A stretch of 64,000 nt of DNA from Prochlorococcus marinus str. MIT 9301 (GTDB taxonomy: Bacteria; Cyanobacteriota; Cyanobacteriia; PCC-6307; Cyanobiaceae). The DNA lies in assembly GCF_000015965.1 (NCBI RefSeq), contig NC_009091.1, forward strand, positions 310,001 to 374,000. Direction: 5' to 3'. This document shows positions 31,963 to 40,593 of this stretch, one piece after another. Within the stretch, counting starts at the first letter, position 1; each line of letters begins with the position of its first letter. Under the pieces are notes generated by a model that searched no databases, was not told the origin of the DNA, and saw nothing but the letters and a program-made list of their open reading frames with translations. Position numbers and translations under genes: made by a program.

Positions 31963-32307
31963 TTATTTAAACCATCCTTTTTTGTTAGTGGATATTATTT
32001 TCTCTTTTTCAGCTTTTGTTTTATTACTTGCTTTTTTGAAAGCCAAGTTGGCTTCTATAACTGTGACTATTGATATGAAAAAAAGACCAGAAATTCCAAT
32101 TATTTGTTCAAATTGAGAAGGTTCTGAAGCACCTTGTAAAAAAATACCTGAAGCGAACCATACAGTACTAGCAGTGATGGTAAAAAAATAGGGTTTCCAT
32201 CTTCTTTGATATAAGTAACCCGATCCTAAACCAGGAAAAAAATTTAAAAAAGATGCTACCCACCCTTTTGAAGATGCAAGTATTTCGTCTCTTGAGGGAT
32301 AAGACAT
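31963..32307 (-). CDS. Small membrane protein, unknown
   Basis: 114 residues. A short N-terminal segment is followed by a helix pair: NFFPGLGSGYLYQRRWKPYF then FTITASTVWFASGIFL, and a third helix at about 70-90 (GISGLFFISIVTVIEANLAF), then a lysine-rich tail. The GLGSGYLYQRRW turn recalls TM2-type domains, where a G-x-G...Y-L turn joins two helices. Weak resemblance only. Confidence 0.6.
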   Translation of the reverse strand: MSYPSRDEILASSKGWVASFLNFFPGLGSGYLYQRRWKPYFFTITASTVWFASGIFLQGASEPSQFEQIIGISGLFFISIVTVIEANLAFKKASNKTKAEKEKIISTNKKGWFK

Positions 32308-32312
32308 CTATG

Positions 32313-32417
32313 TTAGGTATTTATTAAATGTGAATTAATATAAGCAAAAGATATTGCTGCACAAATTAACCAACTAAAGGGTAAGAACATTCTTATTTTT
32401 TCTTTATTGTTGTTCAT
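32313..32417 (-). CDS. 34-residue single-span protein, unknown
   Basis: MNNNKEKIRMFLPFSWLICA then AISFAYINSHLINT. One helix; stop lies 5 bases before the start of the next minus-strand gene, so the two may be coupled. Not recognised. Confidence 0.5.
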   Translation of the reverse strand: MNNNKEKIRMFLPFSWLICAAISFAYINSHLINT

Positions 32418-32483
32418 TTTTTAATTATGGAAAATATTTTTAAAATCTGTGGATTTAATAGATACTTTAAAACTATAAGAATT

Positions 32484-32513
32484 AAAAAAGACGGTTTTTA
32501 ACCGTCTTTGAAA
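32484..32513 (-). terminator. Rho-independent terminator
   Basis: AAAGACGGTT / AACCGTCTTT with a 3-base loop and T/A runs on both sides. It lies 24 bases past the stop of the coiled-coil gene at 32537, on its transcription path. Confidence 0.8.
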
Positions 32514-32536
32514 AAAGTAATTTCTCTAAAAATAAA

Positions 32537-32887
32537 TTATTTATCTTTTGAGGCTGAGAGTACTTTAAGTTCTTTTTTTACTTCTTTTTCTCTCTCTTCA
32601 AGATGTTTTAGTTGAGCTTTAAAAGCATCTTCAAGTCTTACTTTTTGTGTTGTAATTTCATTAAGCTCTTCTTGATGTTGGCTTTTCTTTAACTCCTTCA
32701 TTTCACTATCAGAAATAACATATACAGGGCGATATGAAGGTGTTTCAAAAAGAAGATCAAACATTGAATACATAAGTGACCTCTGAATTAGTACAAATTC
32801 AATATCTAATAATTCTTTGGAATATGAAAGGATAAATACCGAAGATATTGATACGGCAAATACACCGAATTTCGGTTTACCTAACAT
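32537..32887 (-). CDS. Hypothetical protein with hydrophobic head and coiled coil
   Basis: 116 residues. The first 30 are partly hydrophobic (FGVFAVSISSVFILSYSKEL), the rest is a charged helix from about 62 to 112 (KELKKSQHQEELNEITTQKV, EREKEVKKELKVL), probably a coiled coil. No domain is recognised. Has its own terminator. Confidence 0.65.
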   Translation of the reverse strand: MLGKPKFGVFAVSISSVFILSYSKELLDIEFVLIQRSLMYSMFDLLFETPSYRPVYVISDSEMKELKKSQHQEELNEITTQKVRLEDAFKAQLKHLEEREKEVKKELKVLSASKDK

Positions 32888-32977
32888 AACCGCCCAGTAT
32901 TTACCGATCGAATTTTAAGGTATGTTTTAAAGTAATAATGAAATTATTCTAAAAATCCAAATCCCAAAGAACTAAAA

Positions 32978-33406
32978 ATGGATTTAAAAATTACTAAAAC
33001 GTTAGTAATCCCATCCAATGAAATTAAGTGGCGATTTTCCAGATCCTCCGGTCCTGGAGGACAAAACGTAAATAAAATTGAAAGTAGAGTAGAGATTATT
33101 TTTGATTTAGATGATTCCAAAGTATTAAATGATTATCAGAAAGAAATTCTTAAGAGAAACTTGAAAAATAAATTAGTAAATAATAGCTTGCGTTTAGCGG
33201 TTCAAGAACACAGAAATCAATTATTAAATAGGCAGTTAGCTTTAATAAAATTTAGTTCAATCATAAAAAATGCCTTAAATAAATCATTAAAATTAAGAAA
33301 ATCTACACAACCAACTAAAGCATCACAAAAGAAAAGAGTTGAGGTTAAGAAAAAACGTGGTGCATTGAAAAAAAGTAGACAAAAAGAAAAAATATATCAA
33401 ATATGA
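32978..33406 (+). CDS. arfB: Alternative ribosome-rescue factor ArfB (YaeJ)
   Basis: Codon-independent peptidyl-tRNA hydrolase that frees stalled ribosomes. 142 residues. The catalytic loop SSGPGGQNVNK has GGQ at 27-29, and the C-terminal basic tail (KKRVEVKKKRGALKKSRQKE) is the ribosome mRNA-channel anchor typical of ArfB rather than of RF1/RF2. Length matches. Confidence 0.92.
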   Translation: MDLKITKTLVIPSNEIKWRFSRSSGPGGQNVNKIESRVEIIFDLDDSKVLNDYQKEILKRNLKNKLVNNSLRLAVQEHRNQLLNRQLALIKFSSIIKNALNKSLKLRKSTQPTKASQKKRVEVKKKRGALKKSRQKEKIYQI

Positions 33407-33477
33407 ATCAACTAAATAAATATTTTTCTCGCAGATTTTAATCAAACATGTGATAAATTTAATTTTATTTTGGTTTA

Positions 33478-33726
33478 TTGAATTCAACTAATGATTTCTG
33501 GTTAATTGACTCCAATTTTGTAGGTGTGATGCGTTTCTACAAAGATAAAGATCATTCAGATAAATCTATTGATTATATGTTTATTGAAGAAGGAATTATT
33601 ATGGGAATTCATGGAGAAAATCCTCCATTAATGAAAACTAGAAAAAAAATTATCATAGAAGAAGCAAGATTATTGTGGCAAAAATTGTTAAATGAAGGTT
33701 GGCAAAAAACTAATAAAAAATGGTGA
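33478..33726 (+). CDS. DUF1651-family small protein
   Basis: 82 residues from a TTG start. FWLIDSNFVGVMRFYKDK, HGENPPLMKTRKKIIIEEAR and LWQKLLNEGWQKTNKKW match the DUF1651 pattern, a small family of marine picocyanobacteria with many paralogues. Function unknown. Confidence 0.78.
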   Translation: MNSTNDFWLIDSNFVGVMRFYKDKDHSDKSIDYMFIEEGIIMGIHGENPPLMKTRKKIIIEEARLLWQKLLNEGWQKTNKKW

Positions 33727-33753
33727 GTAAATTCTACAAAAACTTTTTTAATT

Positions 33754-33918
33754 TCAGAAAATAAATGACCCTTTAGGGTATAGCCTGGAAATTTTTTCTT
33801 GTTGTAAATATTTCTTTTTTTTGATGTCTTTTTCATATCTTCTCAACATCATTAGATAGTTTGTAACTCCAAAAATTATTAAAAATACAATAAATCTTAT
33901 TCCTGCCTCAAAGTTCAT
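33754..33918 (-). CDS. 54-residue single-span protein, unknown
   Basis: Start set at the ATG giving MNFEAGIRFIVFLIIFGVTN (33918), which places the helix near the N-terminus; an upstream start would prepend a lysine-rich stretch. After the helix comes a basic segment RRYEKDIKKKKYLQQEKISR. Another minus-strand ORF in a different frame over the same bases is rejected. Confidence 0.55.
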   Translation of the reverse strand: MNFEAGIRFIVFLIIFGVTNYLMMLRRYEKDIKKKKYLQQEKISRLYPKGSFIF

Positions 33919-33980
33919 ATGAGTATTAAGCTTTATTTTAATCTGACAATTACTAATCAAAAATCAATCGGTATTTATAT

Positions 33981-34841
33981 CTAATTTAAGCGTCTATTAA
34001 AAATCTTTATTGATTTTAATGTGTAAAAAAAACACAACAAAAGTAATATTAAAATTGCACTAAAGCTTCCGATTGGGTTTGGAATATTTTGTGTAAAAGG
34101 CCCTGCTAAAAAAGAAGGTGTATTTTCTTTGAATTCTATTAATCCGTTATTTAATAAAAACCAAATACCAACAAGTCCTCCATGAATTCCGATGGAATTC
34201 CATAAAGAACCTTTATCTCTAATTTTTACTAATGATAGAAATATCCCAAGTAAAATAAATCCCAAACGTAATCCTACTATGTTCCAAAATACCTCATTTG
34301 ATAAATTATGAACGAAGCTAAAAATTATAGCTTGTAAAGATATTGATATTTTTGTGCTATATTCAAATTTTAATTCTTCTAGTAACCAGCCTCTAAAAAT
34401 TATTTCTTCTGCGAATCCAACACCTAATCCCAGGACAATAGAATTTAACAATATTATTGGTGAGAATTCACCTATCCAAGAAATATAATTTTTTTGCAAT
34501 AGTGGTACCAGAATTAGAATTATTAAAACTAAAGCAAATAAAATACCTTGAGAAAAATTGAAAAAGTTTTTTAAGAATTTGTCTTTTGTTATCCCAAGAA
34601 GTATCCAAGCACTAGATTTGTTTCGTTTGATATAAAACCAATATGGGAGTAAAAAGATAAAAAGTAAGAAAGTAATAATAGTACCAATTAAGGATAAATT
34701 TTCTTTTTCAAAATTAAACAATAAAAGTGGCTGAGACAAAGCCCAGCCAATGCCATAAAGAATAGGAATAAAAAATATAGTGGATAAAATTCTTGGTCTT
34801 AATAGAAAAAAACTTCTAATTAGCATCATTACATTTTTCAT
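33981..34841 (-). CDS. CPBP-family intramembrane protease
   Basis: 286 residues, about eight membrane spans. The CPBP (Abi/CAAX-like) motifs are present: EEIIFRGW at about 144-151, then FSFVHNL near 180 and a later HGGLVG. Members are glutamate intramembrane endopeptidases. Substrate and role are not known here. Confidence 0.88.
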   Translation of the reverse strand: MKNVMMLIRSFFLLRPRILSTIFFIPILYGIGWALSQPLLLFNFEKENLSLIGTIITFLLFIFLLPYWFYIKRNKSSAWILLGITKDKFLKNFFNFSQGILFALVLIILILVPLLQKNYISWIGEFSPIILLNSIVLGLGVGFAEEIIFRGWLLEELKFEYSTKISISLQAIIFSFVHNLSNEVFWNIVGLRLGFILLGIFLSLVKIRDKGSLWNSIGIHGGLVGIWFLLNNGLIEFKENTPSFLAGPFTQNIPNPIGSFSAILILLLLCFFYTLKSIKIFNRRLN

Positions 34842-34858
34842 TTTAGTTTGAATATTAA

Positions 34859-35056
34859 TTAACCCCAGCCATTGTCTCTTATTATTCTAACTACTTGTTC
34901 AAAAAGTTTTAGCTTTTTCTTTTTACTATACTTTATGTTTTTTGAAAGATTAGATAAATCTTTATAAAATTGCCGAGTTATTTTATCTTCTTTATCACTA
35001 GGCCATAGTAAGTCTGAGCCCGCTTCATATTCTTCTTTATATCTTTCTTTAATCAA
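34859..35056 (-). CDS. Small charged hypothetical protein
   Basis: 65 residues, MIKERYKEEYEAGSDLLWPS, then a basic helix (LSKNIKYSKKKKLKLFEQVV) and RIIRDNGWG. It lies 17 bases upstream of the CPBP gene on the same strand. Not recognised. Confidence 0.5.
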   Translation of the reverse strand: MIKERYKEEYEAGSDLLWPSDKEDKITRQFYKDLSNLSKNIKYSKKKKLKLFEQVVRIIRDNGWG

Positions 35057-35146
35057 ATGTTTTTTTATATCCTAATAATTTAAATTTTACTTATTGCAAA
35101 TGCTTAAAAGTGATGTTTATTAAATTTGTGTATTTATTTAAAATTT

Positions 35147-35236
35147 ATGCTGATTAATCTTTCAACTTTAATTTTTACATTATTATCTCCATTGCTTATT
35201 TTTGCAGTAATAGTATCTGTTTACTTATTTCATTAG
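35147..35236 (+). CDS. 29-residue single-span peptide, unknown
   Basis: MLINLSTLIFTLLSPLLIFA followed by VIVSVYLFH, essentially one membrane helix. ATG start; the stop comes 30 bases before the convergent small ORF. Short enough that chance cannot be excluded. Confidence 0.4.
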   Translation: MLINLSTLIFTLLSPLLIFAVIVSVYLFH

Positions 35237-35265
35237 GAAGTATTTATCAAATAAACTTAATTAAT

Positions 35266-35361
35266 TTAAGGGTGTATTATGCCAACTTTTTCTAATACAA
35301 ATGATAAAACTGCAATTACTGTCATTAGTGTTAAGATCTTGTTCTTTTTGATGAAATCCAT
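35266..35361 (-). CDS. 31-residue single-span protein, unknown
   Basis: MDFIKKNKILTLMTVIAVLS then FVLEKVGIIHP. A basic head and one helix, the same plan as other micro-proteins in this window. The plus-strand frame over the same bases (MPTFSNTNDK) has poorer composition, so the minus strand is preferred. Confidence 0.5.
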   Translation of the reverse strand: MDFIKKNKILTLMTVIAVLSFVLEKVGIIHP

Positions 35362-35879
35362 AATGAATATTAATAATCTATTTATTAAATTCTTATATAG
35401 AATAATAAATATTTAAAATCATTATATCAATTACGATGGAGCCAATATATTAGGGAGATTTAATTCCCTCAATTGCTTCTTCTAAAAAGATTATTGAAAA
35501 ATATTATAAAGGAAAAAGAAGGGGAATTTTATAAAGAACTTATTGGCCTAGATTTTAATTATCCTGATTGGTAAATATGCTTACTAAAAATAACTTTTGC
35601 CTTGGCAGATTGGATTAGAGAGTGGCGTAAGTGCAGTTATAACAATCATTCTATTTATGAGTGTGTAAAATTTGTTGAGTGGAAAGTGGAAGATTATAAA
35701 CTTTCTGATATTGATAAAGTAATATTTGAATTTATTTTGCTTTAGGAATCTGAATGAATAAGGATTATAGACTTTAATTTTTATATTTATCTTTTAAAAA
35801 CAAAGGGTCATTAATATCCTCTTACAAATTAAGAAAAAAGTAAATCAGCATATTTACGGATTTACTGAAAATATAAAAA
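35362..35879. other. Gap with decayed coding remnants
   Basis: About 520 bases with no intact gene. A plus-strand stretch near 35480-35575 reads as broken coding sequence (IIEKYYKGKRRGIL, then a stop). A 47-residue frame at 35602-35745 is listed separately. Interrupted frames suggest degenerating genes rather than a designed spacer. Confidence 0.4.
35602..35745 (+). pseudogene. Possible remnant of a small gene
   Basis: From a TTG the frame reads LADWIREWRKCSYNNHSIYE, CVKFVEWKVEDYKLSDIDKV, IFEFILL. Composition looks protein-like, with several tryptophans and cysteines, but no ATG is available and the preceding sequence is broken by stops. It is either a truncated gene or a short gene with an unusual start. 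Confidence 0.3.
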
Positions 35880-36193
35880 GGAGTAATTTATAAATGTTGA
35901 GTTCGGAGGCAATCTAAATGATTGATAGTCCGCCTGAAATTTAGCAAATTCCAAAATATAGGAAGCGTATTCCTGAGAATGGGATTATTCGAAAATTCAA
36001 GTTCAATCAATTAGTCTGATAAGACTTCGCTTTATAATTACTAGCGACAAAAGGGACTGAAATTATCGAGAGAAATCCCCGAATTCACGTATTCTAGGTT
36101 TATGAGTAAATAGACTTTAAAATATGTAATTTTATATCCTGTTAGAAGGAAATCAAATATCAAAAAGGACTGTATCCCCAGTCCTTTTTTTTT
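35880..36193 (+). ncRNA. Candidate structured non-coding RNA
   Basis: A non-coding segment ending in a strong terminator with no gene in front of it. Consecutive hairpins can be drawn: AGGC(907)/GCCT(935) around AATC/GATT; AGGAA/TTCCT at 35960-35974; AGTCT/AGACT at 36013-36026; TCGCT/AGCGA at 36027-36047; GGGA/TCCC at 36053-36079. It does not match what I know of tmRNA, RNase P, SRP or 6S RNA. The 5' end is a guess. Confidence 0.5.
36163..36193 (+). terminator. Strong Rho-independent terminator
   Basis: AAAAGGACTG / CAGTCCTTTT with a 6-7 base loop, followed by eight or nine T. It points in the plus direction, and the nearest upstream plus-strand protein gene ends about 450 bases away at best, so it most likely ends an RNA transcript. 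Confidence 0.85.
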
Positions 36194-36264
36194 AATAAAT
36201 TACTTCTAAACTAGACTTTTTTTTCGATAGTATGGATTTATTAAGTGTTTAAAAATATTTCACA

Positions 36265-37215
36265 ATGAAAGATCAAGTCTTGTTTCCTAAAATTGAAGTT
36301 CGTGAAAAGGGTTTTTTACAAGTAAGTGATATTCATACGATTTATTGGGAAAGATCAGGCAACCCAAATGGTAAAAAAATACTAGTTATTCATGGAGGCC
36401 CAGGAGGAGGAAGTCAACCAAGATATAGAAGATACTTTGATCCAGATAAATTCGATATTATTCAATTTGACCAAAGAGGTTGCGGTTCTTCAACTCCTTT
36501 CTCAGAATTAAAAGAAAATTCGACTAATCATTTAGTTGAGGATATTGAGAAATTAAGGATTTTATTAAAAATAGATAGTTGGCATTTGTTTGGTGGATCT
36601 TGGGGCTCAACACTTTCACTTATATATGCAATTAAAAATCCCTCTAGAGTTATAAGCTTAACTTTGCGAGGAATATTTTTATGTAGAAAGTTTGAATTAT
36701 TGTGGTTCTATCAATATGGTGCAAGTGAGATATTCCCTGATGAATTTGAAGAATATATTTCTGTGATACCAAAACAAGAAAGAAATGATTTGATAACTTC
36801 TTTTTATAAATATCTAACATCATCAGATGTAAATCTTAGATCAAAAGCAGCAGCAGCTTGGACAAAATGGGAACTCTCAACAAGTCATTTAATAAATAAA
36901 AAATTTGATTTTGATAAGTCTGAAGTTAATTCTTTTTCAGATGCCTTTGCAAGAATCGAATGTCATTATTTTATTAATAATATTTTCTTAGAGGATGATT
37001 TTATTTTGAAAAATATAAAAACAATAGAATCGATTCCAACAAAAATAATTCAGGGTAGGTATGACGTTGTGTGTCCTGTTAGGAGTGCTTGGGATCTAAA
37101 TAAAAAATTAAAGAATTCTGAATTAATTATTGTTGATGATGCTGGTCATTCAATGAGTGAAAAGGGCATTACTAAAGAATTAATAAAAGCTATAAAAGGA
37201 ATTCAAAATCTCTAA
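36265..37215 (+). CDS. pip: Proline iminopeptidase
   Basis: An alpha/beta-hydrolase that removes N-terminal proline from peptides. 316 residues. HGGPGGGSQPRYRRYFDP (43-60) is the oxyanion segment, FDQRGCGSS follows, the nucleophile elbow is GGSWGS with S112, and the triad is completed by D267 (QGRYDVVCP) and H295 (DAGHSMSE). Length is normal. It is the first gene after the candidate RNA terminator. Confidence 0.93.
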   Translation: MKDQVLFPKIEVREKGFLQVSDIHTIYWERSGNPNGKKILVIHGGPGGGSQPRYRRYFDPDKFDIIQFDQRGCGSSTPFSELKENSTNHLVEDIEKLRILLKIDSWHLFGGSWGSTLSLIYAIKNPSRVISLTLRGIFLCRKFELLWFYQYGASEIFPDEFEEYISVIPKQERNDLITSFYKYLTSSDVNLRSKAAAAWTKWELSTSHLINKKFDFDKSEVNSFSDAFARIECHYFINNIFLEDDFILKNIKTIESIPTKIIQGRYDVVCPVRSAWDLNKKLKNSELIIVDDAGHSMSEKGITKELIKAIKGIQNL

Positions 37216-37238
37216 AAGAGAAAATATTCCTTTAAAAA

Positions 37239-37412
37239 TTAAAGGCCATTATCTTCAATATTTTGTGCAATACTCCTAAGAAGTTCGACGATATCAGAAT
37301 CTTCGCATTGAGTATCTTCTTTGAGCAAAATGCATTCATCTCTAATACTTACATTAGTACTCCACCATATACCAGAACTATTGGTATCGTCCCATTGAAA
37401 TCTTTCAGACAT
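37239..37412 (-). CDS. Small acidic hypothetical protein
   Basis: 57 residues: MSERFQWDDTNSSGIWWSTN, then VSIRDECILLKEDTQCEDSD and IVELLRSIAQNIEDNGL. Strongly acidic with two cysteines; ATG start. Stop is 23 bases from the convergent pip stop. Not recognised. Confidence 0.6.
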   Translation of the reverse strand: MSERFQWDDTNSSGIWWSTNVSIRDECILLKEDTQCEDSDIVELLRSIAQNIEDNGL

Positions 37413-37539
37413 AATTAATAAAATCTAATAAATACATTAAAGCTTGCATTAGTTCATCGTGGAATTATTTATTTAATTTCAAAATTTAAAAAACTTTCCT
37501 AGGCGATAAAAGGAAACTGGAAATTTCTGACAATAAAAT

Positions 37540-39036
37540 TTAGAAATCTAATTTCAGTTCGTATTGTTTTTCCTTTTCCTTAGAAACATTTTTTTTATTA
37601 TTTATGTTTTTTCTAGGCCTTTTTCTTGAGCCATGCTTTAAATAAATTTCTTTTGAGATATCCCAATATCCATCCTTTTTAGTGATTTCCTGAATTTTCT
37701 TCTTTGCAGTTCTAGTGCTAATTGGGATGTCAATTATTGGTCTTATGTAATTAATTTTTTCATATTCTTCTTGATTAAATATAGATAGTAGCCATGGTTC
37801 ATGAATGAAATTAAGTGATATATCTTTTAATTCTGGTATCCATTTTTTTATAAATTTACCTTGAGGATCATGATCTTTTCCCTGCTTAATAGGATTATAA
37901 ATTCTATTCGTATTTATAGACGTAGTTCCAGATTGCATTTGGCATTGGTTCCAATGTATTCCAGGCTCATAATCTACAAATTTATTTGCTAATTCAGAAC
38001 CTGAATCTTGCCATGGTAGCCATAAATTATAGCTAGCAAAAGACATTAACATCGCTCGCATCCTGAAGTTAATCCATCCATTGAAATTTAATGAACGCAT
38101 ACATGCATCTATAAAAGGAAAGCCCGTATTACCTGAACTCCATGAATAAAGTAATTCATTATTTTTTTCTCTAATATTTTTAAAAAAAGGATGGTATTCC
38201 CTAAACTCTAGTTCTGGTTCACTTTCAAGTTTCTGAATAAAATGACAATGCCAAGTTAATCTGCTTTTTAACATCCTAGAATTATTGTTTTTTGATATAT
38301 TTGCCCTTTTAAAAATTTCTTTTAATGAAATGCATCCCCAACAAATATATGGGGATAGTCTTGTACAACTATCAAATGATTTTTCTGGGCTAGATATATC
38401 TTTTGAATAAGAATCTAATTTATTACTAAAGAAGTATTGCATTCTCTCTAAACCTTTCTTTCTTCCACCTTGCATTCTTCCTGGACAAGTTTCTTTTTTA
38501 AAGGAAAAAATTTTGTCTGAGGGTATTTCTCCAATATTTAAGTTAATAGAATTAATTCTTAATGGTGCTTTAAGTAAGTTTTTTTCAGAATTTTTTTGCC
38601 ACTTTTTAGACCAATTATTCCTATCTAAATTTCCTCTGAAAACTGAAAATTGTAGAAATTCCTTCCAAATAATATTTTTACTTAAAGCCCATTCCCTTAC
38701 TTTTTGATCTCTTTTATAAGTAAGCCAATCTCCGGTTTCTTGATGGCTATATAAACCTTTGATCTTAAATTTTGAACTAATTTCATCAAATATATTAATA
38801 ACATTCCCAGTCCTAATAATTAATGGTTGTCCAATCTCAGCAAGTGCATTTCTTAAATCTATTAAACTTTCTTTGCAAAATTGCCATTGTCTATCTGAAT
38901 GAGTATTTTGGTTCCAAATATCTAACTCAATAATATAAATAGGTAAAATATCATTATCTTTTATAGCCTCACAGAGAGCTTCGTTATCAAAAATTCTTAA
39001 ATCTTTCTTAAACCATAAGATATTTATTCCTTTCAT
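37540..39036 (-). CDS. Photolyase/cryptochrome family protein
   Basis: 498 residues. The N-terminal Rossmann-type antenna domain begins INILWFKKDLRIFDNEAL, and the C-terminal FAD domain contains LKSRLTWHCHFIQKLE, TGFPFIDACMRSLNFNGWIN, FRMRAMLMSFASYNL and the flavin region NQCQMQSGTTSINTNRIYNP. It is related to class I CPD photolyases and bacterial cryptochromes; whether it repairs DNA or signals cannot be told. A basic tail (GSRKRPRKNINNKK) follows the FAD domain. Confidence 0.87.
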   Translation of the reverse strand: MKGINILWFKKDLRIFDNEALCEAIKDNDILPIYIIELDIWNQNTHSDRQWQFCKESLIDLRNALAEIGQPLIIRTGNVINIFDEISSKFKIKGLYSHQETGDWLTYKRDQKVREWALSKNIIWKEFLQFSVFRGNLDRNNWSKKWQKNSEKNLLKAPLRINSINLNIGEIPSDKIFSFKKETCPGRMQGGRKKGLERMQYFFSNKLDSYSKDISSPEKSFDSCTRLSPYICWGCISLKEIFKRANISKNNNSRMLKSRLTWHCHFIQKLESEPELEFREYHPFFKNIREKNNELLYSWSSGNTGFPFIDACMRSLNFNGWINFRMRAMLMSFASYNLWLPWQDSGSELANKFVDYEPGIHWNQCQMQSGTTSINTNRIYNPIKQGKDHDPQGKFIKKWIPELKDISLNFIHEPWLLSIFNQEEYEKINYIRPIIDIPISTRTAKKKIQEITKKDGYWDISKEIYLKHGSRKRPRKNINNKKNVSKEKEKQYELKLDF

Positions 39037-39122
39037 AATTTTTTCTTTTAATCCTAGAAAAATAAGATTAAGTTTGTAGGTAAAAAATATAAAAAATTTT
39101 AGAATAACTAAAAATCAAAAAA

Positions 39123-39746
39123 ATGAAAATAACAAAAAAACTTTGGGAGGATAATTATGAGATTGCTTTACTAAGTTTAAATACAAAATTTGTTCAAGGT
39201 TTAAAGAATGGAAATCTCCCTAAAAATATATTTCAAGAATATTTAGCTCAAGATTATTTCTTTTTAGAGACTTTTGCTAAGGCTTATGGTCTTGCTGTTT
39301 CCAAATCAAAAGATAAGTACTCAATAAGGAAGTTAAGTGAACTGTTAATGGGCGTTTCAGAGGAGTTAATACTTCATGAAACGTATGCAAAAGAATGGGA
39401 TATTGATTTCTCTAATAACTATATAAAAAAAGCTACTAAAAATTATACAGATTTTCTTGATGATACTTCCAAAAGACTCAGCTCCGTTGAAATAATGTTT
39501 GCAATGACTCCATGTATGCGACTTTATTCTTGGATAGGAAAAAGTTTGTATGAGGAGGATTTTGACATTAAATATAAAAAATGGATAATTACTTATTCTG
39601 ATGAGAGCTTTGAAAAGCTAGCAGATTCACTAGAAAATCTTATTGAGACTAATAAAGAAACATATGATATTAAACAGGCCAAATATTTATACAGGAGAGC
39701 TATGGAATTGGAGTTAGATTTTTTTAATGCATATTCAGATTTCTGA
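39123..39746 (+). CDS. tenA: Thiaminase II / aminopyrimidine aminohydrolase TenA
   Basis: TenA hydrolyses thiamin breakdown products to hydroxymethylpyrimidine, recycling the pyrimidine of thiamin. 207 residues. D44 in LAQDYFFLETF and C131 in MTPCMRLYSWIG match the catalytic Asp and Cys of characterised TenA proteins; a C-terminal MELELDFFNAY gives the expected glutamate. It lies 49 bases before thiD on the same strand. Confidence 0.9.
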   Translation: MKITKKLWEDNYEIALLSLNTKFVQGLKNGNLPKNIFQEYLAQDYFFLETFAKAYGLAVSKSKDKYSIRKLSELLMGVSEELILHETYAKEWDIDFSNNYIKKATKNYTDFLDDTSKRLSSVEIMFAMTPCMRLYSWIGKSLYEEDFDIKYKKWIITYSDESFEKLADSLENLIETNKETYDIKQAKYLYRRAMELELDFFNAYSDF

Positions 39747-39795
39747 TTTAAATTTAAATGTACTTATAGTACTTTCAAAAACAAGTTAATAAATT

Positions 39796-40575
39796 ATGTA
39801 TTCTAAAATTGCACTTTCAATAGGCGGTAGTGACTCCGGGGGTGGAGCAGGCATACAGGCTGACTTGAGAACTTTTATGGCCCTCAAAGTACATGGATGT
39901 TCTGCTATTACATGTATTACCGCACAAAATAGTATAGAGGTTACATGCGTTCAACCAGTAGAGAAGAATACTTTATTAAATCAGTTAGATACTTTATTTG
40001 CTGATTTTGGTATTGATGCCTTAAAAACTGGAATGTTATTAAATGAAAGTATAATTAATGATACTGCTTCAAAATTAAATACATACAAAATAACCAAAAT
40101 TATTGACCCAGTAATGGTGACAAGAACTGGTTCTAAATTACTGGAAGATTCTGCTATTAATGCTTATAAAAAACTCTTATTACCAATTGCTGATTTGGTA
40201 ACTCCAAATATTTATGAAGCAAATCTACTGTCTGGTTTAGAAATAAGGAGTAAAGAAGATATCGAAAATTCAGCGAGAAAAATTATTGGTCTTGGAGCTA
40301 AAGCGGTACTTATAAAAGGTGGCGGTTTAAAAGATATGAAAGGGAAGGATTTTTTCCTTGACTTAAATGGTAGAAAAGAGTGGCTATTTAATAATTTTAT
40401 AAATACAAAAAATACCCACGGTAGCGGCTGTACTTTGAGTGCTGCTATTTGTGGTTACAAGGCTTTAGGTTTTGATCTATTTGATTCCATACAAAAAGCG
40501 AAATTATTTGTTGAGAAATCTTTAGACAATTCTTATAAAATAGGCTCTGGCCCTGGTCCCTTAGGCCATCATTAA
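39796..40575 (+). CDS. thiD: Hydroxymethylpyrimidine (phosphate) kinase
   Basis: ThiD phosphorylates HMP to HMP-PP for thiamin synthesis. 259 residues of ribokinase-like fold: [18 protein letters not shown] at 10-27, [13 protein letters not shown] near 114, [12 protein letters not shown] near 136, and the ATP/anion-hole signature [13 protein letters not shown] near 210. It follows tenA, so the pair makes a salvage route: TenA supplies HMP, ThiD activates it. Confidence 0.95.
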   Translation: MYSKIALSIGGSDSGGGAGIQADLRTFMALKVHGCSAITCITAQNSIEVTCVQPVEKNTLLNQLDTLFADFGIDALKTGMLLNESIINDTASKLNTYKITKIIDPVMVTRTGSKLLEDSAINAYKKLLLPIADLVTPNIYEANLLSGLEIRSKEDIENSARKIIGLGAKAVLIKGGGLKDMKGKDFFLDLNGRKEWLFNNFINTKNTHGSGCTLSAAICGYKALGFDLFDSIQKAKLFVEKSLDNSYKIGSGPGPLGHH

Positions 40576-40593
40576 TTATTTATAGAAGTGGAG

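Noticed and set aside
33609-33836. 75-codon minus-strand ORF overlapping DUF1651 and the 54-residue protein
   Set aside because: It overlaps two better-supported genes in other frames; the 54-residue frame has a clean helix and basic tail, this one is lysine-rich noise.
35880-36193. Possible two-piece tmRNA, SRP RNA or 6S RNA
   Set aside because: No tRNA-like acceptor piece, tag-peptide frame, SRP-loop or 6S-like bulge could be found; kept only as an unnamed candidate RNA.
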